From Rhizobium sp. BK376 (lineage in GTDB: Bacteria > Pseudomonadota > Alphaproteobacteria > Rhizobiales > Rhizobiaceae): DNA of 64,000 nt. The notes beneath the pieces are model-generated. The model was not told the origin of the DNA. It searched no databases and saw only the letters and a list, made by a program, of their open reading frames with translations. Location of the stretch: the NCBI RefSeq assembly GCF_004341625.1, contig NZ_SLZG01000001.1, forward strand, positions 558,001 to 622,000, read 5' to 3'. The translations under genes and the position numbers were made by a program. Shown in pieces: positions 52,029 to 61,255 of the stretch (position 1 is its first letter; each line of letters starts with the position of its first letter).

Positions 52029-53885
52029 ATGGGCCTGCAGCTTGATCATACCGCATCCCACCCATCAGCGCTCGTTGCCATCCTGGAACAGGTTTCCAGC
52101 TTCATGGACGCCGGTGACGACAATGCCGCCATCGCCGCACTTCTCTCCGTGCAGGAGCCTGTCCGTCTGGATCCTTCCGCATGCCGTACACTTGCCAATC
52201 TGCTTCTGCGTGCCGGCAGGCCGCAGGATGCCATCTTCTGGTTCGATGCCGTACTTAGCATGAGCCCGGGCGACGCCGAGGCAATCGCCGGCCTCGGCAC
52301 CGCCTGCCAGGCTGTCGGCGATCTGACACGGGCGTTGCAATGCTGCGAAGCGATCCTCGTATTCCGCTGGAAGGATGCCGATGCCTGGTACGATCATGGT
52401 GACGTGCTCGCTCGAATCGGCCGGCTGCCTGAATCGCTTGTAAGCCTCGACCGCGCGATCGAACTTAAGGCCGACCACGTCCCGGCGCTGACGAAGCGCA
52501 GCCGGGTCCTCTCGGTGCAGGGCAAGGTCTCAGAGGCGGTATTCTCGGCCTTGCGCTGCTGCGACCTGATGCCGAACGATCCGGCGCCCTGGCTCTTGGT
52601 CGGCGATATACTCAAGGAGGGTGACGACCTCGGGCGGGCGATATCGGCCTATGAAAAGGCGCTGACGATCGCCCCCAGGGATGTTGTCTGCCTTTGCAAG
52701 AAGGCACAGGCGCTGAAGGATGCCCGGCAGAAGAAGCTTGCCGTGACCTATGCCCGCACCGCGCTTCGCATCGAGCCGAACCACAGAGAGGCGCTGCTCC
52801 TATGCGGCGGCCTGGAGCACGATCTTGGTAACGAAGAAGCAGCGCGCGCCTGCTTTCTGAAGGTCGCGACTTCAGGAGCCGCCCGCAACTATACGGCCGA
52901 GCGCCGGCCTGCCAGTTTCAAGGCGCTGATGCTCTTTTCGCCACTATCCGGCAATACGCCCTATGAAGACCTGATCAGCGACAGTTCTTTCGACACCGAT
53001 GTCATCCTCATCCTGCCCGATCATCACTACGACCCGCAGACAATAAGCGCGGACACCGACGTCGTCGTCAATCTGGTGTCGGAGGCGGATCTCGGACGCG
53101 ATATCATTGCATCGCTGGTGGACTTCGCCGATTCCCTCGGAAAGCCCGTGGTCAATCATCCCCGGCTGATCCTGCAGACGGATCGCGCGACCATCGCGGA
53201 GAGCCTTGCCGCCATATCGGGCGCGATCATGCCGGCAACCGTCCAGGTCGAAGCCGCCGTCCTGCGGCAAATCCTGCGCAGTGGCGCGGTCACGAGCATC
53301 CAGACGATCGTCCGCCATGCCGGCACCCATGGCGGCGACAAGATGGAACTGGTTTCGACGCCGGAAGAGTTGCTTGCCTTTGCCGAGGAAGCCGGAGACC
53401 AACCGCTCTACCTCACCGATTTCGTCGACTACAGGTCCGCCGACGGCTACTTCCGCAAATATCGCTTCGTCTTCGTCGGCGACGAGATTTTTGCCTATCA
53501 CCTGGCAATCGGCGATGTCTGGAAAGTGCATCACATGTCGACGCGCATGGCCGATGTCGCATGGATGCGCGACGAGGAAAAAGCCTTTCTGGAGCAGCCG
53601 GATCGCGTCTTCGGGGCGGAAGCCATGGCAACACTCGATGCCATCAGGCGCAAGGTGGGGCTCGATTATTTCGGCATCGACTGTTCGCTGGATGCCGAGG
53701 GCCAGGTCGTGGTGTTCGAAGTCAATGCTTCGATGCTGATCCATCTACACAACAAGGATTTTGAGTACAAGACGCCGCATGTGATGAAGATCAAGGATGC
53801 TTTCGAGCGCCTGCTGCAACGCCGGGCCAACGAGGGAAAAGCGCCCGCACCGGATTTGCCGCAACCTGCTGCCAAGGCGGGATAG
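52029..53885 (+). CDS. TPR protein with C-terminal ATP-grasp domain
   Basis: A 618-residue soluble protein. Residues 1-270 hold about seven tetratricopeptide repeats (for example AGRPQDAIFWFDAVLSMSPG). The C-terminal half (about 300-590) resembles an ATP-grasp ligase: YFRKYRFVFVGDEIFAYHL supplies the central strands, and DYFGIDCSLDAEGQVVVFEVNA is the metal-binding end with Asp, Glu and Asn. Such proteins may join an amine or acid to a peptide held by the TPR part. No substrate is evident. It is a single gene between two PBP-type genes. The domain call is from pattern, not alignment. Confidence 0.7.
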   Translation: MGLQLDHTASHPSALVAILEQVSSFMDAGDDNAAIAALLSVQEPVRLDPSACRTLANLLLRAGRPQDAIFWFDAVLSMSPGDAEAIAGLGTACQAVGDLTRALQCCEAILVFRWKDADAWYDHGDVLARIGRLPESLVSLDRAIELKADHVPALTKRSRVLSVQGKVSEAVFSALRCCDLMPNDPAPWLLVGDILKEGDDLGRAISAYEKALTIAPRDVVCLCKKAQALKDARQKKLAVTYARTALRIEPNHREALLLCGGLEHDLGNEEAARACFLKVATSGAARNYTAERRPASFKALMLFSPLSGNTPYEDLISDSSFDTDVILILPDHHYDPQTISADTDVVVNLVSEADLGRDIIASLVDFADSLGKPVVNHPRLILQTDRATIAESLAAISGAIMPATVQVEAAVLRQILRSGAVTSIQTIVRHAGTHGGDKMELVSTPEELLAFAEEAGDQPLYLTDFVDYRSADGYFRKYRFVFVGDEIFAYHLAIGDVWKVHHMSTRMADVAWMRDEEKAFLEQPDRVFGAEAMATLDAIRRKVGLDYFGIDCSLDAEGQVVVFEVNASMLIHLHNKDFEYKTPHVMKIKDAFERLLQRRANEGKAPAPDLPQPAAKAG

Positions 53886-53934
53886 AGCCACGCCCTACCC
53901 CGCGTTTGAGCTAATCGAGCTCTTCTCGCAGGAA

Positions 53935-54591
53935 TTATCGGCGAGGCCTTCCGGCGTCGCCGAGCAAGAGCCGCCGACAGACATCACGAAATCCATCATC
54001 GGGTTCACGCGGAACCTCGGTCTTCTTCGTCCAGACGATTCGCGCGCTACGCGGCATCGTTCGTCCGGCAAGCAGCCAATAGATGAAGCCACTTGCGCAG
54101 CCGATTATGATGGAGGCCACGCCAACGTGGCTGGCCAAGAGCGAACTCGAAGGCGGCGGCGGTGGGCCGTAGCTTTCGAGCAGCAGACCAAGAAACCCGC
54201 CGGATAAAACGTAATAGAGCTTATTTCGCAAGCTCATCACTTCACCGACGACAATGATCAGGCCTGCAGGAAAGAAAAGCAGGTAGACGACGAACGGAAA
54301 TGCAACCGCAGCAAACTCGATGACGGCAGCGAAATCGCCAGATGTCCCATAATGTTGCGGCGCCGTGTCCTTGATCACCATGAAGGCGGCCATGAGGACG
54401 CAGGCAACGAGCACGGCGGCGAGATAGCCGCCCAGAGCGACTGCGAAGCGAACGGAAACATAGGCCACAGATCTCCAGCCAAGATCTGCAGCCTGTATCA
54501 ACCCGCCGTATACTATGCCGAGCCTCTCAAAGCTGCGCATCAGAGATATAGGGTTCCCACCTTCAGCCGCTTTGACTGTATCACGGGTCAT
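53935..54591 (-). CDS. Hypothetical multi-pass membrane protein
   Basis: A protein of about 218 residues with four or five hydrophobic helices, a run of prolines (PPPPPSSS) near residue 155 and a basic tail. The start ATG 54591 has no strong Shine-Dalgarno; ATG 54540 is an alternative. The open frame further upstream is unlikely. It diverges from the PBP gene that follows and converges with the TPR/ATP-grasp gene. No family is recognised. Confidence 0.6.
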   Translation of the reverse strand: MTRDTVKAAEGGNPISLMRSFERLGIVYGGLIQAADLGWRSVAYVSVRFAVALGGYLAAVLVACVLMAAFMVIKDTAPQHYGTSGDFAAVIEFAAVAFPFVVYLLFFPAGLIIVVGEVMSLRNKLYYVLSGGFLGLLLESYGPPPPPSSSLLASHVGVASIIIGCASGFIYWLLAGRTMPRSARIVWTKKTEVPREPDDGFRDVCRRLLLGDAGRPRR

Positions 54592-54793
54592 CTGCGCGAT
54601 CCAAAAACATATCATTCCTGGGTTGCAAACTGGGAGCGACCGGCAACGGGATTGAACGTTTTTGGGGTGTGCCAGATTGTCTTTGAATATTAGGGAAGCT
54701 GCCGGTGATAAGCTCTCGTTAACCATCCAGCGGGTATAAAAAAGGATCAATTCGACCGATTGCGAGCACCCCCGTTTTTGTAGCCGAGTAGCC

Positions 54794-56518
54794 ATGTCCA
54801 TCATCCATGCCTTCAGCGCGAATAGCGGCCGTCTTATCGAGCTGACGTTCGGCCCCGGATCGCCCAGCCGGCGGCAACATTCGACGGGTAAAGGGCAGGC
54901 GAAACTGGCGAAATCCCGTATCCTCGTGCTCGTCTGCGCCCTGGCGATTGCCTATGTCGCCATCTTTACAAAGCTCACCTATCTGGCAATGACGCCGGAG
55001 GACCTCACATCGTCCATTCCGCCAAGCCAGGCGCCCGCATTCCGTCCAGACATCGTCGATCGGAACGGCGAGCTGATGGCGACCGATATTCGCACCGTAT
55101 CGATGTTTGCGGAACCGAACCGCGTTGTCGACGTCGATGAAACGGTCGAGAAGCTCGCTGGCGTCTTCCCGGATCTGGACAGAAAATCCCTTTACCAGAA
55201 GCTCTCGGACAAGCGGTCGCGCTTTGCCTGGCTGCGTCGGCAGCTGACGCCGAAACAGCAGAACGCAGTCCTTGCGCTCGGCCTGCCGGCGATCGGGTTC
55301 CGCCCGGAAGTTAAACGTTTCTATCCCGGTGGTCGCACCGCCGCGCATATCCTCGGCTATGTCGACATCGACAATCACGGCGTGGCGGGGATGGAGAAAT
55401 ATCTCGACATGCAGGGTCTCTCGGATCTGGCCGCAACAGGCATGACGCCGAGCGACGCCGCGCTGCAGCCCGTGCGACTGTCGGTCGACCTGCGCGTCCA
55501 GAACATCGTCCATGACGTTGTCGCGGCGGCACCTGCGACCTATCAGGCCCAATCGGCCGGGGCCGTCATCCTCGACATCCATACCGGCGAAGTGCTGGCC
55601 ATGGCCTCGGCCCCGGATTTCGATCCCAACGACCCGCAGACCGACGTCAAGGGCTGGCTGAACCGCATGTCGAACGGCACCGACGAAATGGGCTCGGTCT
55701 TCAAGACCTTCTCGATGGCGATGGCCTTCGATACCGGCACGGTCAAGCTCACCGACACGTTCGACGCCAGCACGCCGCTGCATTACGGCGGCTTCACCAT
55801 CCACGACGACCGCGACGTGCCGCGCCGGGTACTGTCGATCCCGGAAATCTTCCGCTACTCCTCCAACGTCGGCACGGCCAAGATGATGGAGAAGGTCGGC
55901 ATGGAGAACCAGCGCGCCTATCTCAACCGTTTCGGCCTGCTATCCAGGATGGACACCGAGCTGCCCGAGGTGGCGAAGCCGAGCCAGCCGAAGGTCTGGA
56001 AGATGATCAACTCGCTGACCGCCGCCTTCGGTCACGGCGTTGCCACAACGCCGATGCAGACGGCGGTTGCGGGTGCTGCCCTCATCGACGACGGCAAGCT
56101 GATTGAGCCTACCTTCCTGCCGCGTACCCAGGAAGAGGCTGAAAAGACCGCAAAGATCGTCGTCAAGCAGAGCACCAGCGACGTCATCAAATATCTCTTC
56201 AAGCTCAACGGCGAACAGGGCTCGGGCAGGATGGCCGATGTTGCCGGCTTCCACGTCGGCGGCAAGACCGGCACGGCCAACAAGGTCATCAACGGCGTCT
56301 ACTCGCACAAGCTGAGCTTCAACTCCTTCCTCGCAGCCTTCCCCATAGATCACCCGAAATATGTGGTTCTGTCCTTCATCGACCAACCGCTAACGGGCGT
56401 GCACAACCTGAACCTCGCCGCAGAGACGGCCGCACCGATGGTTCATGACATCATCAGCCAGGCGGCACCGCTGCTGGGCATCGAACCGAACTTCGGTAAT
56501 GTTCTGGCTTCGTATTGA
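54794..56518 (+). CDS. Class B penicillin-binding protein (FtsI/PBP2-like)
   Basis: A monofunctional transpeptidase of 574 residues. An N-terminal membrane helix is at about 41-62. The dimerisation domain (RPDIVDRNGELMATD, about 85-99) is followed by the transpeptidase with Ser301-x-x-Lys304 (GSVFK), SSN and KTGT at 491-494. The usual PGS before the nucleophile reads MGS. It resembles FtsI but lies outside a division (dcw) cluster, so it is probably a second paralogue. Whether it acts in septation or elongation cannot be told. Confidence 0.9.
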   Translation: MSIIHAFSANSGRLIELTFGPGSPSRRQHSTGKGQAKLAKSRILVLVCALAIAYVAIFTKLTYLAMTPEDLTSSIPPSQAPAFRPDIVDRNGELMATDIRTVSMFAEPNRVVDVDETVEKLAGVFPDLDRKSLYQKLSDKRSRFAWLRRQLTPKQQNAVLALGLPAIGFRPEVKRFYPGGRTAAHILGYVDIDNHGVAGMEKYLDMQGLSDLAATGMTPSDAALQPVRLSVDLRVQNIVHDVVAAAPATYQAQSAGAVILDIHTGEVLAMASAPDFDPNDPQTDVKGWLNRMSNGTDEMGSVFKTFSMAMAFDTGTVKLTDTFDASTPLHYGGFTIHDDRDVPRRVLSIPEIFRYSSNVGTAKMMEKVGMENQRAYLNRFGLLSRMDTELPEVAKPSQPKVWKMINSLTAAFGHGVATTPMQTAVAGAALIDDGKLIEPTFLPRTQEEAEKTAKIVVKQSTSDVIKYLFKLNGEQGSGRMADVAGFHVGGKTGTANKVINGVYSHKLSFNSFLAAFPIDHPKYVVLSFIDQPLTGVHNLNLAAETAAPMVHDIISQAAPLLGIEPNFGNVLASY

Positions 56519-56632
56519 GGGCTTGAGGAAGCCGCGTCTTGGCAAGCGGCCAGACGACACACGGCCGCGCTCTAAATATGCATGATTGGGTAGCCCGTTG
56601 CCATCAGTGGCGGGTCACGGCTGAAGCGGTCG

Positions 56633-56974
56633 TCAATGGAGTAAGAACCAAAGCTTAACAAGGACCGGTATCGTCACGCCGGCGATCGCGACTATGCCTG
56701 CCTGCCGTAGCAGCCTGCGCCCTAGTTTTATCTGCCTTTCCCGCTTTTCGGCGAGCGAAGCCGGCTTTTCAGGCGCGGATCGGAGTCGTGTCCGTTTGGC
56801 ATTCAGCCAACAGGTATCGAAGATGGCCCCCATTGCGACAATGGCGACCAACCACTGAAATATCGCAACGCTGAGCCCACCGCGGACATAGAAATACAGG
56901 CTGAAAAGTGCCACGGCTGAGACACTTAGGATCAGCGTCCTTACGAGATCGCCGCCCTTGATTTCACTTAGCAT
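56633..56974 (-). CDS. Hypothetical small membrane protein
   Basis: A 113-residue protein with three hydrophobic helices (about 12-30, 35-52 and 88-110) and a charged loop reading SLAEKRERQIKLGRR. ATG 56974 is chosen over the TTG two codons upstream. There is no recognised family. It lies alone between the PBP gene and an NTF2-like gene, facing leftward. Confidence 0.6.
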   Translation of the reverse strand: MLSEIKGGDLVRTLILSVSAVALFSLYFYVRGGLSVAIFQWLVAIVAMGAIFDTCWLNAKRTRLRSAPEKPASLAEKRERQIKLGRRLLRQAGIVAIAGVTIPVLVKLWFLLH

Positions 56975-57280
56975 ATCCAAAACCTCAGCAGACTAACGCG
57001 TAGTGACCACGTTGCAGGTTGCTGAACAGCGTTCAACTTTGCAATCAAAAATTGCTGCACAAAACATCTATGCCTAATGATGGTAAATAGCCGCTTATGC
57101 CGCCATTCTCGCGTTAACATCGCCAGGGATGGCTGGTGGCATTTGCTGCCTGACATAGCAAATATGACCTCCGATGTAATTGAGACACCTCCTGGCGGGG
57201 CATAGTTTCCAGGCATCTCAAGACGAGATCGGCACTAACCGTGCCGGAGAGATGCCTCACGAAACATCGGAGAATGAATA
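56975..57280. other. Intergenic stretch without a visible gene
   Basis: These 306 bases between two divergently read genes show no convincing reading frame or strong hairpin. They presumably hold the promoters of both neighbours; GGAGA lies before the gene at 57281. Confidence 0.5.
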
Positions 57281-57670
57281 ATGACCGAGAAGACGTTTAC
57301 CATGCGCGAAGCCCCGGAATGGCTGCTTTCCTTCTGGAGGGAAATCGACGACAAGACTTTCGGCGAAGGCTTCGATTGCTTTGCTGAAAATGCGACTGCC
57401 AATCTCGGCATCGCCGAATGGAGAGGCCGCGAGACGATCCGCGAGAGCCTGCGTGCTTTTATCGACACGGGCTTTACCGCCCATCACGACGTGACCGAGT
57501 ATTGGGATGGCGGATCGCTGAAGGTGTTCCGCGGCTTTGTGACAATGACGCCGGACGACCGAAGTCACCCTGTCGTCAAGCCCGTCATGACCCACTTTTT
57601 CTACATGGACGAAGCAGACCCCACTAAAGTGCGCCACTGGTTTGGCTCCGTCGGTCCGGTTCAGTTCTGA
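57281..57670 (+). CDS. NTF2/SnoaL-like small protein
   Basis: A 129-residue protein with the SnoaL-like/NTF2-like cone pattern: an N-terminal helix (EWLLSFWREID), a conserved AENATANLG stretch, and the end strand VRHWFGSVGPV. GGAGA precedes the ATG. Such folds serve as isomerases, hydrolases or binding proteins; none can be chosen here. It is followed by an MmyB-type regulator on the same strand 113 bases later. Confidence 0.7.
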   Translation: MTEKTFTMREAPEWLLSFWREIDDKTFGEGFDCFAENATANLGIAEWRGRETIRESLRAFIDTGFTAHHDVTEYWDGGSLKVFRGFVTMTPDDRSHPVVKPVMTHFFYMDEADPTKVRHWFGSVGPVQF

Positions 57671-57783
57671 TCTTTTCGGTTCGAGCGTTTCCGTTCGGTA
57701 CCGTGCGGATATGGAAACCAACATGCCTCGCGGGCCCTTTCCTCCTCGAAGGGACTGCGAGGCATAAGCACAGGGAGGCCTGC

Positions 57784-58632
57784 ATGAACGGCAACGGGAG
57801 AGGCATGGCGATATCGAGAGAGCCCGGACCATTGCTGCGTCACTGGCGGGAAGTGCGCGGCAAGAGCCAACTCGACCTTTCCATGGATACCGGCGTGTCG
57901 CAGCGTCACATCAGCTTTGTGGAAAGCGGCCGCAGCGTTCCCAGTCGCCAGCGGCTGATGACGGTTGCCGAAGCACTGGAGGTGCCGTTTCGCGAACGCA
58001 ACACGCTGCTGCTGGCGGCCGGCTACGCGCCGCTCTATTCGGATGACTCCTGGGATGCACCCGACATGCAGCCCGTGGTGGAGGCCTTGCGTCGAATGCT
58101 CAGACAGCACGAGCCCTTTCCCGCCGTTGTCATGGACCGCTACTGGAACGTTGTCATGTCCAACGACGCAGCGCCCCGCTTCTTCAATTGCTTCGTCGAC
58201 ATGGCAGAGCGCAAGCTGCCGCGCAACCTGCTGCACCTGATGTTCGACCCCAAAGGCATGCGCCCCTTCATTCAGGGCTGGGCCGAGACCTCAAAGAGCC
58301 TTCTCGCCCGTGTACATCGGGAATCGATCGGCCGGGTGATCGATGACAAGACGAGGGAACTGTTGAAGACCTTGCTTGCCTATCCCGATGTCGATGTCGA
58401 CTGGAAGGCGCTTGACGCTCCCGCCAGCACGCCGATCGTTCCGCTGAATTTCGTTAGGGATGGCACGACGTTGAGCTTCTTTTCGCTGATCACGACAGTC
58501 GGCACGCCGATGACGATCGCGGCTCAGGAATTGAGGGTCGAATCCCTATTTCCGACCGATGCGGAAACGGAAAAGCTCTATGCCGAGATGATGAAGGACG
58601 CACCAATGCCGGTCCTGCCGACGGATCACTGA
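57784..58632 (+). CDS. XRE-type transcriptional regulator with MmyB-like ligand domain
   Basis: A 282-residue regulator from ATG 57784, behind GGGAGG. The helix-turn-helix is at about 16-70 with LDLSMDTGVSQRHISFVESG. The C-terminal domain (about 95-270) is the MmyB-like ligand-binding fold: VVMDRYWNVVMSN and NLLHLMFDPKGMRP are its marks. Relatives bind fatty acids or polyketide-like ligands and control nearby oxidoreductases or transporters. The adjacent NTF2-like gene may be its target. Confidence 0.88.
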   Translation: MNGNGRGMAISREPGPLLRHWREVRGKSQLDLSMDTGVSQRHISFVESGRSVPSRQRLMTVAEALEVPFRERNTLLLAAGYAPLYSDDSWDAPDMQPVVEALRRMLRQHEPFPAVVMDRYWNVVMSNDAAPRFFNCFVDMAERKLPRNLLHLMFDPKGMRPFIQGWAETSKSLLARVHRESIGRVIDDKTRELLKTLLAYPDVDVDWKALDAPASTPIVPLNFVRDGTTLSFFSLITTVGTPMTIAAQELRVESLFPTDAETEKLYAEMMKDAPMPVLPTDH

Positions 58633-58757
58633 ACGAGCCTCGACCTACTCATTCCGTGCAATTGCCGGACGCCGAAACCGACCAATATGGCTGCCTGCAG
58701 AGGTATCGACGCTCCGGATGATGCGTTGCGGCCCACGACGTCCACAGGGAGGTACTT

Positions 58758-59189
58758 ATGGACGATACGGCGATTTTGACGGTTCCTGTTTTCAGCACTC
58801 TATGCAACGAGGCTTTCCGGCTCCGGCGCGAGGTATTCATCGTCGAGCAGAATGTGCCCGAGGAAGAGGAATTCGATGTCGGGGATTTCACGGCCTTTCA
58901 CGTGGTGTCCATCGGTTCCGGCGAAGTCCGCGGGACGCTGCGGGTGATCCATGCCGAGGAGCATGTGAAGATCGGCAGGGTCGCCGTCGGCATCAGGTGG
59001 CGCGGATGCGGCATTGCCAGCGCCATGATCGGCTACGCGATGGAAACCCACCGCGCGGCACGCGACAACCGCTTCTACCTGACCGCCCAGAGCGACAAGG
59101 TTGCGCTTTACCAGCGCTTCGGCTTCACCGCATTCGGCGATGAATTTTTCGATGGGGGAATGCCGCATCTTGAGATGAAGAACTACTGA
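58758..59189 (+). CDS. GNAT-family N-acetyltransferase
   Basis: A 143-residue acetyltransferase. ATG 58758 has AGGGAGG at good spacing. The acetyl-CoA pyrophosphate loop is in VAVGIRWRGCGIASAM (the R-x-x-G-x-G/A pattern), and LYQRFGFTAFGDEFFDGGMPH is motif B. It resembles the ElaA/YjcF-type group. Its substrate is unknown. Confidence 0.9.
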   Translation: MDDTAILTVPVFSTLCNEAFRLRREVFIVEQNVPEEEEFDVGDFTAFHVVSIGSGEVRGTLRVIHAEEHVKIGRVAVGIRWRGCGIASAMIGYAMETHRAARDNRFYLTAQSDKVALYQRFGFTAFGDEFFDGGMPHLEMKNY

Positions 59190-59268
59190 TCGTGTTTCCT
59201 CGCGCGCACTTGATTGTCTCCCACTATCTTTGACATACAGGCCGACGGTGTCCGGCGAGGAGAAGCCT

Positions 59269-59823
59269 GTGGTCAAGCGACAAGAAGCAATCATAGGCCA
59301 TTATGAACGGTCGTGGGGGACGCGTCCGCAGAAGGTAGATTTCTCCGAGGGACCGATCCATCAGCTCCCGCCCGATTTCGCGGTGTTAAAGTTCGGCCCC
59401 AGCGCTGATCGAGACATGTGGACCTATTCAACTGCATGCATGTCGCAAGAAGGAGATAAGAAGGCGCTCGAACTTCATGTTCATAGTCCCTACGAAACTG
59501 ACGACGTGGCTGAACTGCTCGTGGCGACGGCGCATTATCACAGGACCGGAGCGATCCTGGATCTAGGTCATTCCGTTAATTTCGGCCGCCCTTGGTTGAA
59601 CCATGCGCGCGCTGATCATGGCCTTATCTTGTTGCCCTATTTGGACGGGCCAAGCCTCGAAATCTTCAATTTGGAAGGCGGCCCAATTCATTTCTATTGG
59701 CTTCTGCCGATTACGCGAGAAGAAATCACATTTAAGAAAATACATGGACTGGAAGCATTGGAGACCGAATTCGACAAAGTTGGTCTCAAATATTTAAGCC
59801 CCGACCGCGGCAGCGTGGTTTGA
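59269..59823 (+). CDS. SUFU (suppressor of fused)-domain protein
   Basis: A cytoplasmic protein of 184 residues from GTG 59269, chosen because GAGGAGAAG lies just upstream; TTG 59230 is an alternative. The SUFU pattern is seen in ALELHVHSPYETDDVAELL, then LDLGHSVNFGRPW and HADHGLILLPYL-like sequence, and ending in ITREEITFKKIHG. Bacterial SUFU proteins are often immunity proteins for polymorphic toxins. No toxin is coded nearby, so here it would be an orphan. It starts an accessory patch of small, unusual genes. Confidence 0.8.
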   Translation: MVKRQEAIIGHYERSWGTRPQKVDFSEGPIHQLPPDFAVLKFGPSADRDMWTYSTACMSQEGDKKALELHVHSPYETDDVAELLVATAHYHRTGAILDLGHSVNFGRPWLNHARADHGLILLPYLDGPSLEIFNLEGGPIHFYWLLPITREEITFKKIHGLEALETEFDKVGLKYLSPDRGSVV

Positions 59824-59878
59824 GCGTTTCTGGTAGAACGCGAGCTTATTGCGATACAATAGATTGGAATTGCCGAAG

Positions 59879-60235
59879 ATGAGAGTATTTCCTCAGATCA
59901 CCTTTTTCGTCGCTTCTATTTTGGCCTCTGTATCTTACGCACATGAGCTAGGGCCAATACCAGAAAATGCGGGATTGGGCATAGCAGCGGTAAGCATGAA
60001 TGTCGCGATGGTCTGCGATCTACAATTCAAGCGTCCGGAAATGGTTCGTGATGCAAAGGCCCTTTTCTTAAAGTTCGCGAAGAAGGAATTTAAGCAGCCA
60101 GAAGTTGCGACCGAGAGGGCTTTCGCTTATCTGCGACGTCAGGTGACGAGGGAGCGATTGGCTGAATATCACAAACAAACCCCGAAAAGTTGTGATGAGT
60201 TTTCAAGAATGTTCCGTCGGGAGCTTTCCCGCTGA
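59879..60235 (+). CDS. Hypothetical exported protein
   Basis: A 118-residue protein from ATG 59879. A signal peptide is seen (hydrophobic 5-18, then SYAHEL). The mature part is basic and helical, with two Cys (in MVCDLQF and KSCDEF) that may pair. It is somewhat AT-rich. It has no recognised family. It follows the SUFU-domain gene by 55 bases on the same strand and may share its transcript. Confidence 0.55.
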   Translation: MRVFPQITFFVASILASVSYAHELGPIPENAGLGIAAVSMNVAMVCDLQFKRPEMVRDAKALFLKFAKKEFKQPEVATERAFAYLRRQVTRERLAEYHKQTPKSCDEFSRMFRRELSR

Positions 60236-60269
60236 CCAGCGGATCGGCTTTGGCGGCCAGAAGCCGTCA

Positions 60270-60623
60270 TCAGTGATGTTTTTCCAGCGCTACAATGGTT
60301 TCGCCCTGTCTGCCAGACCATTCCGACGCGGCCAGAAAGAAACCATTGGGGTAATCGTCAAGATGGTGTTTCCCATCCTCGAAAAGGTTGGGCTTAATAG
60401 CCTTCCAGTAATCGAAACGGTCTGATTCGGGCACCCAACGGAGCCTCTTTCCGACGTCTGCCTCAACGAACTGTACAGGCCCAGCTTTCAGCAGCGTCCT
60501 GATGTCTTCGGTCGTCAGGTCTCGAACCTTCCGACCAAAGTCGCCCTTGTCGTCCCAAAGGACTTCCAACGGCATCGTTAAAGCCCACCCGTATAAATCG
60601 CGGTGCAAACGTCCGTCCACCAT
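60270..60623 (-). CDS. Hypothetical cytoplasmic protein
   Basis: A 117-residue protein whose ATG has GGGGAG upstream. It is rich in aromatic and charged residues, with EADVGKRLRWVPESDRFDYW in the middle. No motif is recognised. It resembles small immunity-type orphans only in size and place, next to the SUFU gene. It runs opposite to its left neighbour. Confidence 0.5.
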   Translation of the reverse strand: MVDGRLHRDLYGWALTMPLEVLWDDKGDFGRKVRDLTTEDIRTLLKAGPVQFVEADVGKRLRWVPESDRFDYWKAIKPNLFEDGKHHLDDYPNGFFLAASEWSGRQGETIVALEKHH

Positions 60624-60692
60624 TCAACTCCCCATCGATAGCGGCGGCCCTCCCAAGGAAAGCAGTCGGCCCATGGCGATCATTGCGCAGCC

Positions 60693-60977
60693 TCACCGAC
60701 GCGTCCAGTGTACGGCGACAAGGCGAAATGCAAGCGCGACGGCGCAGAGACCCCACGGCGCCATGACTAGGTAAGATGTGGCGGTCGCACCGACACATTC
60801 GCTTTCGTCAATTTGACAGCTTTGAGCGACACCAAGCCACAGGTACATTGCTGCAACCGACACCGAGAGAGCGGCGAATATCAGGGATGCCCAAGTCCAC
60901 ACACCTCGGCGCATAAATGACGCGGAAATGATAATTGCCAAACACGGAAGTATCGTAAGCCCCAATAAGGAAGTCAT
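60693..60977 (-). CDS. Hypothetical small membrane protein
   Basis: A protein of about 94 residues with three hydrophobic helices. A pair of Cys occurs in the loop between the second and third (QSCQIDESECVG), so they may form a periplasmic disulfide. ATG 60977 is chosen; ATG 60998 is possible. No family is recognised. Confidence 0.5.
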   Translation of the reverse strand: MTSLLGLTILPCLAIIISASFMRRGVWTWASLIFAALSVSVAAMYLWLGVAQSCQIDESECVGATATSYLVMAPWGLCAVALAFRLVAVHWTRR

Positions 60978-61255
60978 GTCTGGCCCCGGCTTTCCCATGA
61001 CGTGCCGGCGGCAAATGTAGCTGCTTCGCAGACGATCGCAATGGTCGCTCATGGGGCCGTGAGCAGACTCAGGTCAGGCTGGCAATCGACCATTTCCCCT
61101 GACCGTAAGGACCGGGCGGTCGACGTCCTCGATGGCACTTGCCGTCGAATTCCTGAGATTCGCCTTTCTCCGGTGGAGCGCGCACAACCCTGCCTTTCCC
61201 CTCATTGCAGAATCAGGGATAAGCTATTGGTTCCAATAGTCACGAGGAAACCAAG

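Noticed and set aside
54719..55804. 361-aa minus-strand open frame across the FtsI-like gene
   Set aside because: It is antisense to a protein with all three transpeptidase motifs; no coding signal of its own.
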